From Marivivens sp. LCG002 (GTDB taxonomy: Bacteria > Pseudomonadota > Alphaproteobacteria > Rhodobacterales > Rhodobacteraceae): a DNA stretch of 64,000 nt. The notes below the pieces were generated by a model that ran no database searches, was not told the origin of the DNA, and worked only from the letters and a program-made list of their open reading frames with translations. Shown piece by piece: positions 35,938 to 46,817 of this stretch (position 1 is its first letter; every line of letters starts with the position of its first letter). A program made the translations under genes and the position numbers. Where the stretch lies: NCBI RefSeq assembly GCF_030264275.1, contig NZ_CP127165.1, positions 62,001 through 126,000 on the forward strand, written 5' to 3'.

Positions 35938-36407
35938 TGCGCGTCCATATCGTTGCGGTGGGCCGCCTTCGGGCGAGCCCCGAGTTCGACCTGATCAACG
36001 ACTACCTGACGCGATTTGACCGCACCGGTCGGGCGCTTGCGCTCGGGCCAGCGAATATCATCGAGGTCGAGGATAAGAAAGGCGGCGGCATGCCTGCCGA
36101 GGCGAGCTTGATCGAGCGCGCCATCCCTAGCGGCTCTTTGATTTGTATCCTCGATGAACGCGGCAAAGTCATGACGTCCCCCGCCTTTGCCGAGCAGCTT
36201 GGCGGCTGGCGTGACCAAGGCCGTCAGGATGTCGCCTTTGTCATCGGCGGTGCAGATGGCATCGATCCTGCATTCCGTGCCAAAGCAGATGCTGCGCTTT
36301 CCTTTGGTAAAATGGTCTGGCCGCATATGCTTGTTCGGGTCATGCTGAGCGAGCAACTTTATCGCGCGGCGTCGATCCTCTCGGGATCGCCCTATCACAG
36401 AGAGTGA
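35937..36407 (+). CDS. rlmH: 23S rRNA (pseudouridine-1915-N3)-methyltransferase RlmH
   Basis: This 156-aa SPOUT methyltransferase modifies pseudouridine 1915 in helix 69 of 23S rRNA with SAM. The knot region FVIGGADGIDPAFRAKAD and the C-terminal MVWPHMLVRVMLSEQLYRAASILSG with YHRE are typical. The length matches the family. It starts at the ATG that overlaps the rsfS stop; a start 33 bases upstream would add residues inside rsfS. Confidence 0.96.
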   Translation: MRVHIVAVGRLRASPEFDLINDYLTRFDRTGRALALGPANIIEVEDKKGGGMPAEASLIERAIPSGSLICILDERGKVMTSPAFAEQLGGWRDQGRQDVAFVIGGADGIDPAFRAKADAALSFGKMVWPHMLVRVMLSEQLYRAASILSGSPYHRE

Positions 36408-36443
36408 TGTTCTAATGGCTGTTTGGATAGGGATTGCCCAAAG

Positions 36444-37502
36444 ATGACAATTCACGAGGCCTATCATGCCGCTGTTGCGGCGGGGACGATCAAGTCCGAT
36501 CCCGCTCAGCTTTCGGTGCTCGATGATCTTGAACGTGTCCGCGAGGAGTTGTCTCGCCCGATCAAAAGGGGGCTCTTCCGCAAGAAACCCGAACCTGTAA
36601 AGGGGCTCTATCTTTGGGGTGGCGTAGGGCGTGGCAAGTCCATGCTCATGGACCTTTTGTTCAATATCGTCGACGTTCCAAAGGAACGCAGCCATTTCCA
36701 CGCCTTTATGCAGTGGGTCCATTCGGAAATGAACCTCGCGCGCAAGCGAGGCGTCGATGACGCGATCAAACCTGTCGCGGACGATCTTGCCGCCCGTGTC
36801 CGTTTCCTTGCATTTGACGAGATGCAGATTACCGACATCACCGACGCGATGATCGTCGGGCGTCTGTTCGAAAAGCTTTTCGAAGCAGGCGTCACCGTTG
36901 TGACGACATCGAACCGTGTGCCTGATGACCTTTACAAGAATGGACTGAATCGCAATCTCTTCTTGCCCTTTATCGAGCTGATCAAAGAAAAGCTCGAGGT
37001 GCGCGAGCTCGCGAGTAGAACCGACCACCGTCAAGGGCGGCTTGCCGGGGAAAAGACCTATTTCGCGCCGATCTCACCCGAAGCGCGCGCCGCGATCGCG
37101 TCTATTTGGGACGATTTCACCCAAGGCAAGGCAAAGCCTTTGGTGCTTCGGATCAAAGCCCGCGATGTGGAGCTTCCCGGCTTCTATAACGGCGTGGCCC
37201 GTGCGTCGTTCTTTGACTTGTGCGGCAAGATGCTTGGGCCCGCTGATTATATCGCAATCGCCGAAGCCGCTCGGGTGCTCATTTTGGAAGATATTCCCCG
37301 CCTGAGCCGTCACAACTTCAACGAGGCCAAGCGGTTTGTCACGTTGATCGACGCGCTCTATGAGGCCAAGGTTCGGTTGATCTGTTCTGCTGCGGATATT
37401 CCCGAACGGCTTTATGTCGAGGGCGAGGGCGCGTTCGAGTTCGAGCGCACAGCCAGCCGACTGCGCGAGATGCAGGGCGCCGACTGGGGCCGCGAGGAAT
37501 AA
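36444..37502 (+). CDS. zapE: Cell division ATPase ZapE (AFG1-like)
   Basis: This 352-aa AAA-type ATPase acts with FtsZ at the septum in E. coli and is related to mitochondrial AFG1/LACE1. The Walker A motif is in GLYLWGGVGRGKSMLMDLLF (about residues 56-75), Walker B is in LAFDEMQITDI, and TTSNRVPDDLYKNGLNR is the sensor region. The ATG at 36444 follows ATAGGGATTGCCCAAAG and is preferred to a TTG seven codons upstream. A terminator overlaps its stop codon. Confidence 0.93.
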   Translation: MTIHEAYHAAVAAGTIKSDPAQLSVLDDLERVREELSRPIKRGLFRKKPEPVKGLYLWGGVGRGKSMLMDLLFNIVDVPKERSHFHAFMQWVHSEMNLARKRGVDDAIKPVADDLAARVRFLAFDEMQITDITDAMIVGRLFEKLFEAGVTVVTTSNRVPDDLYKNGLNRNLFLPFIELIKEKLEVRELASRTDHRQGRLAGEKTYFAPISPEARAAIASIWDDFTQGKAKPLVLRIKARDVELPGFYNGVARASFFDLCGKMLGPADYIAIAEAARVLILEDIPRLSRHNFNEAKRFVTLIDALYEAKVRLICSAADIPERLYVEGEGAFEFERTASRLREMQGADWGREE

Positions 37503-37525
37503 AAGGCGACCTTTTGGTCGCCTTT
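37502..37525. terminator. Bidirectional terminator between zapE and LysM gene
   Basis: AAAGGCGACC, TTTT and GGTCGCCTTT form a perfect 10-bp stem with Ts on both sides. It lies between two convergent genes and includes the last base of the zapE TAA stop codon. Confidence 0.87.
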
Positions 37526-37528
37526 ATT

Positions 37529-38413
37529 TCACGAGATATCGGGGATGATCAGACGCTGGCCCGTCTGGATGCGATCAGGGCTCGAAAGAATCTGGCGATT
37601 TGCCTCGAAGATGCGGGGATAATGCGCTACCGAGCCATAAAACTTGATGGCGATCGACCCGAGACTGTCGCCCGTGCCGACAGTATAGAAGCGATACTGT
37701 TTCGTGTCGGTCGCGGTTTGAACAACGCGAACTTCGACGCCTGTGCCATCACCGATCGGGACGTTGGGGACCTCTGGTGCTGCGCCTCCCGCAAGGGTCT
37801 GAGCATCCGCGACGATCGAGGCGAGTAGAGTTGCCGTATCCACTTTGCCGTCCGAGGTGACGAGGATCGCGGGAACCGCAACTTCGCCCGCTACCGCGGC
37901 TTCATTCAAAAGAGCGTCGATGTAGGAATCCGATTGGCCTTCTTTGAGGGCTTGCGCGACGAGCGATTGAAGACCCGTTGCAGGGCGGGCGACCTCTTGG
38001 GGCTTGCCCGTGACGCCATTGATCCCTGCAAGGATCGAGGCGGTGACCTCCTGGAATTCGCCGCCGTCCGTGACGGTCGTATCGGCATTCTGCACCCCGA
38101 GCGCGGCAAGCACTGCGGCGGAGGTCTCAGCCAATGTCGAGTTGTCGGTCTTGATCTTTTGCTCCGGCTGGACGCCGCCGCCCGTAGCGGCCAGAATTTT
38201 GGCCGCTGTGCTGTTGCCCATCGGTGCGGGTGCCGCCGCCACCGCGAGCGCTGTCGGGTTGGCGTCCTGCATCAGCGAGGAGATCGTCGCATCTGTTGCT
38301 GCGCGCGTGACCTGAGCGTCGGTCGGGGTTTCCTCAGAGCCGAACGGCATGAAGACGATGAAGCCACAAACAGCAATGGCGAGGGAGACAAAGGCAAGGA
38401 CTAAACGGATCAT
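37529..38413 (-). CDS. LysM-domain protein with N-terminal membrane anchor
   Basis: This 294-aa protein has an N-terminal helix (RLVLAFVSLAIAVCGFIVFMPFG), a long low-complexity alanine- and threonine-rich middle (about 30-230), and a C-terminal LysM domain (about 243-293). The LysM domain has the peptidoglycan-binding pattern YTVGTGDSLGSIAIKFYGS and ANRQILSSPDRIQTGQRLIIP. It probably sits in the periplasm tethered to the inner membrane. No catalytic domain is present. It is followed upstream by the rhodanese-like gene on the same strand, with a 15-base gap. Confidence 0.85.
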   Translation of the reverse strand: MIRLVLAFVSLAIAVCGFIVFMPFGSEETPTDAQVTRAATDATISSLMQDANPTALAVAAAPAPMGNSTAAKILAATGGGVQPEQKIKTDNSTLAETSAAVLAALGVQNADTTVTDGGEFQEVTASILAGINGVTGKPQEVARPATGLQSLVAQALKEGQSDSYIDALLNEAAVAGEVAVPAILVTSDGKVDTATLLASIVADAQTLAGGAAPEVPNVPIGDGTGVEVRVVQTATDTKQYRFYTVGTGDSLGSIAIKFYGSVAHYPRIFEANRQILSSPDRIQTGQRLIIPDIS

Positions 38414-38428
38414 GACAAATCCCTCGCT

Positions 38429-39064
38429 TTATTGATTGGGAATAATGGTCGAAAGCCCAAGACCGAGCCAGTCTTGCATTCCGCCGCGATAATATTTGAT
38501 CCGCTCTGCAGGATAGCCCGCATCAAGCAATTCGGTGATTGCGCGTGGCGATTGCCCACACCACGGACCATTGCAGAAAAGCGCGAGTTGTAGGGCAGAG
38601 CTGAAATCAAGTGACCCACCCGCATCCTTGGCGCCAAGTGCCTTGAGAATGTCGGTCAGATAGGGGTTATCTGCAGAGAGGGCCGAGAAGGGAATGTTCA
38701 ACGCTCCCGGAATGGTGCCTTTGACGTAAAATTCGGGCAGGCGCGCATCGACGAGAAGCCCTGTGCCGCCTGCGACCTCGTTTTCAAGAAAACCGAGGAT
38801 CTCGAGTTCGCCATAGGTTTCCACGCCTTCTGCTATGGAAATGGGTTGAACGCAAAACGGCGGACAGCTGCGCGACGTTTTTGTGAACTCGGCTTCGAGC
38901 GTCGCGTTTTCATCCTGGTTTCGTTCGATCGTGTATGACTGACCGTTGAGCACAAAGCTCACGCTGGCCTTGTCCTCTGTAATTTTCACTGTCTGGGCCG
39001 ACGTTCCCGTTGCAAAAGCAAAAGTCACCACGGCTGCGATCAACGCGCCAATACGCACCATCAT
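38429..39064 (-). CDS. Exported rhodanese-like domain protein
   Basis: This 211-aa protein has a signal peptide (MMVRIGALIAAVVTFAFATGTSAQ). The C-terminal rhodanese fold (about 105-205) shows LLVDARLPEFYVKGTIPGALNIPFS and the active-site loop ALFCNGPWCGQSPRA, with a cysteine at the sulfur-accepting position. YYRGGMQDWLGLGLS closes the domain. Another cysteine pair, SCPPFC, precedes the domain. Such periplasmic rhodaneses may handle sulfane sulfur or act in redox work; the function is unassigned. The start at 39064 follows GGGGGAG and begins the signal. The frame extends upstream without support. Confidence 0.85.
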   Translation of the reverse strand: MMVRIGALIAAVVTFAFATGTSAQTVKITEDKASVSFVLNGQSYTIERNQDENATLEAEFTKTSRSCPPFCVQPISIAEGVETYGELEILGFLENEVAGGTGLLVDARLPEFYVKGTIPGALNIPFSALSADNPYLTDILKALGAKDAGGSLDFSSALQLALFCNGPWCGQSPRAITELLDAGYPAERIKYYRGGMQDWLGLGLSTIIPNQ

Positions 39065-39386
39065 CTGCTCCCCCAAGCAAATTGCACCACATATTGACTG
39101 CAACGCTGGCGGCAGTGGTGCTTTGGTTTTCTTATACAGGTTGTAGTATGGAACGAATCGGCAAGTCAATTTCCCAATCCTGCGTCTGAGGGAAATGACA
39201 GTGAGGCGAGCCACTATTTTTATTCGCTCGCCCCGCCGCCCTGCCAAAGAGGTGTCGGAGGCTGATTTGCCACCGCAAACTTGATCCAAACATAAGGATA
39301 GGGGTGATTCGCGGTCAAGAGACTTCGATTCGCAAAATGCGAATCAGACGATCTCTTTCGTATCGAAATGGCGGATAGCCTAAGAA
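39065..39386. other. Intergenic region rhodanese gene to folC
   Basis: This 322-base gap has no convincing gene. It contains two stem-loops. GGCGAGC (39205-39211) pairs with GCTCGCC (39226-39232) across a 14-base loop. GATTCGC (39327-39333) pairs with GCGAATC (39339-39345), with an outer AAGAGA/TCTCTT pair that lengthens it to 39317-39357. Neither has a T-run, so neither is a clear intrinsic terminator. The promoter of the rhodanese gene is presumably at 39070-39200. Confidence 0.45.
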
Positions 39387-40664
39387 CTAGCCGTTTTCGC
39401 GCAGGACTCCGCCGGCAAGATAAAGGGAACCGCAGATCAAAATTCGACAATTCGCATCTTTCGCGGTGATGTCGTTGATCGCCTCCAGAACGCTATCGGC
39501 GGTCGTTGCCGTCATCCCGACGGCCAGTGCCGCGTCACAGGTTTCTTGAGCGGGGAGGGTGTTCATCTCGCCCGGGATCGAAACGGCGTGAAGGCTCTGG
39601 GTCACTTTGGCAAGGGGGCGAAGATAGCCCGCAATGTCCTTGGTGTTCAGCATACCACAGATCATGTGGGTCGGCTTTTCGGGCATTCGGGCAAGTGTTG
39701 CGGCGATGGCTTCGCCTCCTGCTGCGTTATGCCCACCATCTAGCCAAAGCTCGGCGCGCCCTGCCGCATCGACCAGCGGGCCATGTTTGAGCCGCTGCAT
39801 CCGTGCGGGCCACTCGGCCTTGGTGACGCCCGCCTCGCAAGAGGCATCGTCCATTCCGAGGTGGCGTAATGCGGCAAGCGCCGCGCCCGCATTCTGGATC
39901 TGGTGCGGGCCAGGGAGATTGGGAAGCGGCAGGTCCAACAGACCACGCTCGTCCTGATAGATCATGCGTCCGCGCTCTTCGCCGACATGCCAGTGCTGGC
40001 CGAAAGCGATGAGCGGCGCGCCCATCCGTGCGGCCTTGGCTTCGATCACATCCATTGCGTCATCAAGCTGGGGGCCGACGACACAAGGCACACCGCGCTT
40101 GATAATGCCTGCCTTCGCGGCAGCGATCTCGCGAAGCGTTTCGCCAAGGTATTGCTGATGGTCGATCGAGACAGGCGTTATGACGGTCAGGGCAGGTTTT
40201 TCGAACACATTGGTCGCGTCGAATTCACCCCCGAGACCGACCTCGAGAAGTGTATAATCCGCTTTGGTTCTGCTGAACGCCAGAAGAGCGGCGGCAGTGG
40301 TGATCTCGAAGTAGGTGATGTTCGCACCGTTGTTCGAGCGCTCGCACTCATCCAGTATTTCTGTGAGATGCTCTTCTGAGATCAGTTCGCCCGCAAGCCT
40401 GATGCGTTCGTGAAACCGCGCAAGGTGCGGCGAAGTATAAGCGTGCACCTTTTTCCCTGCGGCTTCGAGGCCCGCACGGATCATGGCTTGGGTCGAGCCT
40501 TTCCCGTTCGTGCCCGCAAGATGGATGATGGGCGGAAGCAGGTCTTGCGGATTGCCGAGCGCAGGCAAAAGCCCGAGCATACGATCGAGTGTGAGGTCGA
40601 TCACCTTGGGGTGCATCGACATCATCCGCGCAAGAATTACGTCGGACGCTTGGGGTTTCGTCAC
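39387..40664 (-). CDS. folC: Bifunctional folylpolyglutamate/dihydrofolate synthase
   Basis: This 425-aa ATP-dependent ligase adds glutamate to dihydropteroate (forming dihydrofolate) and to tetrahydrofolate. The P-loop [20 protein letters not shown] is at residues 47-66, with [18 protein letters not shown] and [18 protein letters not shown] after it. The C-terminal domain contains [18 protein letters not shown]. It starts with GTG at 40664, overlapping the accD stop by four bases (GTGA). The accD-folC order is common in proteobacteria. Confidence 0.94.
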   Translation of the reverse strand: MTKPQASDVILARMMSMHPKVIDLTLDRMLGLLPALGNPQDLLPPIIHLAGTNGKGSTQAMIRAGLEAAGKKVHAYTSPHLARFHERIRLAGELISEEHLTEILDECERSNNGANITYFEITTAAALLAFSRTKADYTLLEVGLGGEFDATNVFEKPALTVITPVSIDHQQYLGETLREIAAAKAGIIKRGVPCVVGPQLDDAMDVIEAKAARMGAPLIAFGQHWHVGEERGRMIYQDERGLLDLPLPNLPGPHQIQNAGAALAALRHLGMDDASCEAGVTKAEWPARMQRLKHGPLVDAAGRAELWLDGGHNAAGGEAIAATLARMPEKPTHMICGMLNTKDIAGYLRPLAKVTQSLHAVSIPGEMNTLPAQETCDAALAVGMTATTADSVLEAINDITAKDANCRILICGSLYLAGGVLRENG

Positions 40665-41614
40665 TTCTTGGGTGCCTCTTCCTTGGCCTTCGCGTCAGGA
40701 GCGGGAACCTTGTCCTCTTGGGTGGGAACGAGTGCGGGGGCGGGCAAATCGCCTTTGACCGCAGGTTCAAGGCCCAGCATCATGCGCAGGATCGTGACAA
40801 GCTCGTCTTTCAACTGGCCGCGTGGGGTCACGCGATCCAGCATACCGTGGTCCAAAAGATATTCGGCCCGCTGAAAGCCTTCGGGGAGCTTTTCGCGGAT
40901 CGTTTGCTCGATCACGCGGGGGCCCGCAAAACAGATGAGCGCATTCGGCTCGGCGATCTGGATGTCGCCCAGCATGGCATAAGAAGCCGTCACACCGCCC
41001 GTGGTCGGATGGGTCAGAACGACGATATAGGGCAAGCCTGCTTCCTTGAGCATGTCGACCGCGATGGTCGTGCGCGGCATCTGCATGAGCGAGAGAATGC
41101 CCTCTTGCATACGAGCGCCGCCCGCAGCCGAGAACAGAACGAGCGGGCGCTTGGTTTCGACGGCGCGTTCTGCCGCAGCGATAATCGCGTTGCCGACATA
41201 CATCGACATCGAACCGCCCATGAACGAAAAGTCCTGAGCCGCAGCGACGATCGGAGTGCGACCCATCTCGCCCTCGGCAACAAGCATGGCTTCTTTTTCG
41301 CCCGTTGTTTTCTGGGCCGCGCGGTGGCGATCGGTGTATTTCTTCTGATCGCGGAATTTCAGCGGGTCCTCGATGGGTTCGGGGACCGCGATTTCCTTGA
41401 AGACACCGCCGTCGAAGAGTGCTTCGAACCGCGCACGCGGGCTGATGGGCATGTGGTGTCCGCAATTTGTGCAGACATTGAGGTTTTCGCTCAATTCACG
41501 GTGAAAGAGCATCGTCCCGCATTCAGAGCATTTTGTCCAAAGATTCTCGGGCACCTCACGGCGCGAGAAGAGCGAGTTGATCTTTGGGCGGACGTAGTTC
41601 GTGATCCAGTTCAT
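40661..41614 (-). CDS. accD: Acetyl-CoA carboxylase carboxyltransferase subunit beta
   Basis: This 317-aa subunit works with AccA to transfer CO2 from biotin to acetyl-CoA, the first step of fatty acid synthesis. The N-terminal zinc ribbon [20 protein letters not shown] plus TNCG is at about residues 27-49. The crotonase-fold core contains [17 protein letters not shown] and [15 protein letters not shown]. The tail after about residue 285 is lysine- and proline-rich (ending [10 protein letters not shown]). The ATG at 41614 gives [12 protein letters not shown], the family start; longer frames add 55 unrelated residues. folC is translationally coupled. Confidence 0.96.
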   Translation of the reverse strand: MNWITNYVRPKINSLFSRREVPENLWTKCSECGTMLFHRELSENLNVCTNCGHHMPISPRARFEALFDGGVFKEIAVPEPIEDPLKFRDQKKYTDRHRAAQKTTGEKEAMLVAEGEMGRTPIVAAAQDFSFMGGSMSMYVGNAIIAAAERAVETKRPLVLFSAAGGARMQEGILSLMQMPRTTIAVDMLKEAGLPYIVVLTHPTTGGVTASYAMLGDIQIAEPNALICFAGPRVIEQTIREKLPEGFQRAEYLLDHGMLDRVTPRGQLKDELVTILRMMLGLEPAVKGDLPAPALVPTQEDKVPAPDAKAKEEAPKK

Positions 41615-41764
41615 GCCGTAGCCTCTGACGTTACGAGAACCGAAATAAGCCGCAGCACGAAGAAATGCAATCAACCCTAGCTTCATTCGATAAAACGAAA
41701 GCAGGGTTGCACCGCGAAGTTGCACCGAATATCCCCCAAAACCAGTTGGGATGAGGAATGAACA

Positions 41765-42337
41765 ATGGGCTTTGAGCACAGGACGCGCATTTTCGCGGCT
41801 GTCGGAGTTTTGGGGCTTTGCGCCTGTGTCCAGACCGGTGGACAGAAACCCGTGCAGTCACTGGCTCTTTTAGAGGATGCCGTGACGCTCAGTGCGCCGA
41901 GCGGCTATTGCATCGATCTGGAGACAAGCGAACCCTCCAAAGGCTTTGCCGTTCTTGCAGGCTGTGGTTCGGTGATTGCCGATGTGTCGCGCAAGAACCC
42001 GCCCGGGATTGCGACCGTGCAGATCGGCGAAAAAGGAAGCGCGATTGTCGGAGATCAGGAAAGCGATCTTGTGACCTATCTCAGCAGCGAGGGCGGCGCC
42101 AAACTGATGGGCGCGACACCTGATGAAGTGTGGGGCAATGACGGCATCGTCGGCGCGCATTTCGCGGATGGCGGTGATTTTCGGGTCGTCGGTCTTCAGG
42201 ACAGCGAATGGCGCGTTTTCGTAGACAAAGGCGACAGACTTGTCACAATCCGCCTGAGAAGCTCCTATCTCAATCCTGTGGGGGCTGACCGCGGGTATGC
42301 GATCCTGACCTCTATCGCGCAGGGGATCGAGGGGTGA
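41765..42337 (+). CDS. Lipoprotein of unknown function
   Basis: This 190-aa exported protein has a signal peptide ([20 protein letters not shown]) with two cysteines in GLCAC; the second fits a lipobox (L-C-A-C) better than the first. The mature region ([21 protein letters not shown], then a beta-rich middle) has no family I recognise. GAGGAATGAACA precedes the ATG. It is divergent from accD and is the first of three unknown rightward genes; the gap to the second is about 120 bases. Confidence 0.65.
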   Translation: MGFEHRTRIFAAVGVLGLCACVQTGGQKPVQSLALLEDAVTLSAPSGYCIDLETSEPSKGFAVLAGCGSVIADVSRKNPPGIATVQIGEKGSAIVGDQESDLVTYLSSEGGAKLMGATPDEVWGNDGIVGAHFADGGDFRVVGLQDSEWRVFVDKGDRLVTIRLRSSYLNPVGADRGYAILTSIAQGIEG

Positions 42338-42456
42338 TCGCGTCCAACGGCAAAAATATTAACCCTTCACTGTTTCCTTTCTTGTAAATAATCACCAAGA
42401 TACCGCCTTAGCGGGTATAATTTGGAAACAATGAAATTCGGAATGGCAGGCAAGGC

Positions 42457-43230
42457 ATGAAGCGCAGAGGGTTCGGTCTTTGGGACGCATTGTCCTATCG
42501 TTTTGCGCTTCGCCGTTGGAAAAAAGCCAGATCCAGCGCTCGGTTCGATGAACTCGATTTGCTTCGGAAAAACCGGTTTCGGGCGCGTCAGCTTCGTGAT
42601 GAACTCGACCAACTTGTAGAGATTGCCGACAATCGACTGGCCCTCCCTCGGATCGGCTCGAATACGTTCACCCGTCCCAAAGGTACCGACTGGTCTTGGC
42701 GGCCGCAAATCTGGCGCGGTTCGCTGCGTGAACGCGGCGTAGTTAGCATCCAGAGTAAAACCATGATCGGGGACGAGGTTACGCTCTTTCACGATTGCCG
42801 CATTTCCGAATTGAATCTGCGTCAGCTCCGCAATCAGCGTGAACAGGATCTCGCGCCGTTCGGGCTCAGCATGGATGTGTTCCGTTTCGACGGATCGTTC
42901 CTGTCTCTTGCCGTCGATATTCCCGATGATGCCTGCGCGGGATTGAAAAAGCGCCATCTCATCCGTCTCGATACGATTATCGAGCTTGAAAAACCTCTCG
43001 AGATTTTTGCCCGTCTCAATATCCGTCACGGGCCGAACACCGAACAGATTGTCCGCGAGCTGCCGCTTCATCAGGACGATCTGGCTGTTGAATTCGACCT
43101 TGCCTATACCAAGCTCAATGAAAAGAGAGTGGAACGCATGTGGCTCGACTTGATCTTCGAGGGACCCGAAATGAATCAGGTCACAATTCGCGATATGACC
43201 TTTAGCCGCTTCCCGCGTGCCGACCTCTAA
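42457..43230 (+). CDS. DUF6478-like hypothetical protein
   Basis: This 257-aa protein starts with a basic helix (KRRGFGLWDALSYRFALRRWKKARSSARFDEL) and ends in a beta-rich domain with conserved aromatic and acidic residues (TDWSWRPQIWRG, FGLSMDVFRFDGSFLSLAVDIP, LDLIFEGPEMNQVTIRDM). It fits the small Rhodobacterales-restricted DUF6478 family; I give that name with moderate confidence. It has no signal peptide. It lies ten bases before the next unknown gene and is probably cotranscribed with it. Confidence 0.65.
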   Translation: MKRRGFGLWDALSYRFALRRWKKARSSARFDELDLLRKNRFRARQLRDELDQLVEIADNRLALPRIGSNTFTRPKGTDWSWRPQIWRGSLRERGVVSIQSKTMIGDEVTLFHDCRISELNLRQLRNQREQDLAPFGLSMDVFRFDGSFLSLAVDIPDDACAGLKKRHLIRLDTIIELEKPLEIFARLNIRHGPNTEQIVRELPLHQDDLAVEFDLAYTKLNEKRVERMWLDLIFEGPEMNQVTIRDMTFSRFPRADL

Positions 43231-43240
43231 GGGGGATCCG

Positions 43241-43618
43241 ATGTCAGACATTCAACTCACGAAACTCCAGCTGATCGAAGGCGTTTGGAGCGGCATCTTG
43301 AAAGGACCTGCGCTCGGGGGGGACGTTCCCGATCTGCGGGTCACACATAACAATCTTGTGGTCGAGGGTATCAAAGTCCAAGCCGATCCTGAAAACGACG
43401 GATGGCGTGTGACCATCCCTGTGCCGCTTGCGGCGATCTCGGACGGGGTCCAGACCGTGCTGATTTCCGATCCGGTCACGAATTTGGTGCTTGGTAACTT
43501 TACCCTGTTGGCTGGTGAGGTGTTCGACGACGATCTTCGGACCGAAGTGGGTCTTTTGCGGGCCGAACTCGATCTGTTGAAGCGGGCCTTCCGCCGCCAT
43601 TGTGTCGAAACGATGTGA
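43241..43618 (+). CDS. Conserved hypothetical protein
   Basis: This 125-aa protein begins MSDIQLTKLQLIEGVWSGIL, followed by a beta-sandwich-like stretch (LVVEGIKVQADPENDGWRVTIPVP, VLISDPVTNLVLGNFTLLAGE) and a C-terminal amphipathic helix (LRTEVGLLRAELDLLKRAFRRHC) that looks like a coiled coil. I do not recognise the family. The ATG at 43241 follows AAGGGGGATCCG, ten bases after the DUF6478 stop, so the two are an operon. Confidence 0.65.
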   Translation: MSDIQLTKLQLIEGVWSGILKGPALGGDVPDLRVTHNNLVVEGIKVQADPENDGWRVTIPVPLAAISDGVQTVLISDPVTNLVLGNFTLLAGEVFDDDLRTEVGLLRAELDLLKRAFRRHCVETM

Positions 43619-43671
43619 CCTGACGTGGCGTTCAAGGTGACGTGCGCGTAAACATCGCGCTATCTCCCTAG

Positions 43672-45702
<2,031 letters not shown>

Positions 45703-45717
45703 TTGTTTCCGTGCCCT

Positions 45718-45780
45718 GATCAAATCCCCAGAAAACCCCGATATTGTCAGGGCGAGGCCCAAGTCTCGCCCGATTTGATC
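45718..45780 (+). repeat. Nested inverted repeat after fadH
   Basis: The outer arms GATCAAATC (45718-45726) and GATTTGATC (45772-45780) are perfectly complementary. They enclose a second pair, GGGCGAG (45750-45756) and CTCGCCC (45765-45771), with an eight-base loop. The right arms are directly adjacent. It is in the fadH-lysR gap and could act in mRNA stability or as an attenuator; no T-run follows. Confidence 0.55.
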
Positions 45781-45821
45781 CCGATAACCGTCCTCAATGA
45801 AGTCATTTTGAAGGGACGATT

Positions 45822-46727
45822 ATGGATCGGCTCACGGAAATGGAGGCCTTCGCCACGGTCGTAGATCAGGGCGGGTTTACCGACGCAGCAAAGAAAATGG
45901 GGATCTCGAAATCCGCCGTTTCCAAACATGTGTCCGCGCTCGAAGCGCGACTTGGTGCGCGTCTGCTCAACAGAACCACACGGCGTGTCAGCCCGACGGA
46001 AATCGGTCTTGCGTATTATGATCGTGCGCGCCGCGTGCTCAATGACGCGGGCGAGGCGGATGCTTTGGTGACCTCGATGCAATCTGCGCCTTCGGGACTT
46101 TTGAGGATCAGCGTTGCCACCGACTTCGGCGTCAATCATCTTTCTCCCGTCTTGGGTGAGTTCCTTCAGGAGTTCCCCGATATCACGGTGAACATGGTTT
46201 TGAATAACCGCTATGTCGAACTCATCTCCGAAGGCTTTGATATGGCCATACGGATCGGCGAGCTGGAAGACAGCACTCTACGCGCCCGCAAGTTGACGGA
46301 AACCAACAGGCGGATGATCGCGTCGCCGTCCTATTTCCAGAAACACGGTCGACCGATGAAGATCGACGATTTGAACGAACACAAGCTGCTCCATTATTCC
46401 AATCAGGCCAATTCTGCCGTTTGGAAGATCACCGCGCCTTCGGGCGAAAAACGTCAGGTCCGCACGGCGGGCTGGCTTACGGTAAACGACGGCCAATCGC
46501 TTTTGAATGCCTGTATCAGCGGCCTCGGGATCGCTTACCTTCCGTCGTTCCTTTATGCTGATGCGATGGAAAAGGGTCTTGTGGAAGAGGCAATCCCCGA
46601 TCTGCCGATCGACACCCAAGGGATATACGCGGTTTATCCTCCCGGGCGTTTTACACAGCCCAAGGTCCGCGCCTTTATAGATTTCCTTGTTCATTCCTTT
46701 GCCGACAAAGGACCGGACAATTGGTGA
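45822..46727 (+). CDS. LysR-family transcriptional regulator
   Basis: This 301-aa regulator has an N-terminal winged helix-turn-helix (residues 1-60, MEAFATVVDQGGFTDAAKKM followed by KSAVSKHVSALEARLG) and a C-terminal substrate-binding domain (about 90-295). It belongs to the CrgA/DmlR-like group (RTTRRVSPTEIGLAYYDRARRVL). It lies downstream of fadH on the same strand, across the inverted repeat at 45718. LysR regulators usually control a divergent neighbour; none is present here, so the target is unknown, though fadH is a candidate. Confidence 0.92.
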   Translation: MDRLTEMEAFATVVDQGGFTDAAKKMGISKSAVSKHVSALEARLGARLLNRTTRRVSPTEIGLAYYDRARRVLNDAGEADALVTSMQSAPSGLLRISVATDFGVNHLSPVLGEFLQEFPDITVNMVLNNRYVELISEGFDMAIRIGELEDSTLRARKLTETNRRMIASPSYFQKHGRPMKIDDLNEHKLLHYSNQANSAVWKITAPSGEKRQVRTAGWLTVNDGQSLLNACISGLGIAYLPSFLYADAMEKGLVEEAIPDLPIDTQGIYAVYPPGRFTQPKVRAFIDFLVHSFADKGPDNW

Positions 46728-46791
46728 CAGAATAATCAGTCCGTATCCGCCTACTGATTATGCCTCTGGGGCTCTCATCCCCACCGACTTT

Positions 46792-46817
46792 ACGCGGCCT
46801 TCGGGCCGCGTTTTTTT
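46792..46817 (+). terminator. Terminator after lysR gene
   Basis: ACGCGGCC, TTCG and GGCCGCGT form an 8-bp stem with the stable TTCG tetraloop, followed by seven Ts. It ends the rightward transcript and overlaps the end of the convergent OmpA-like gene by two bases. Confidence 0.92.

Noticed and set aside
39220-39450. A 76-codon leftward frame beyond folC
   Set aside because: It overlaps the folC 3' end in another frame, has no ribosome binding site and is basic and low in protein-like character.
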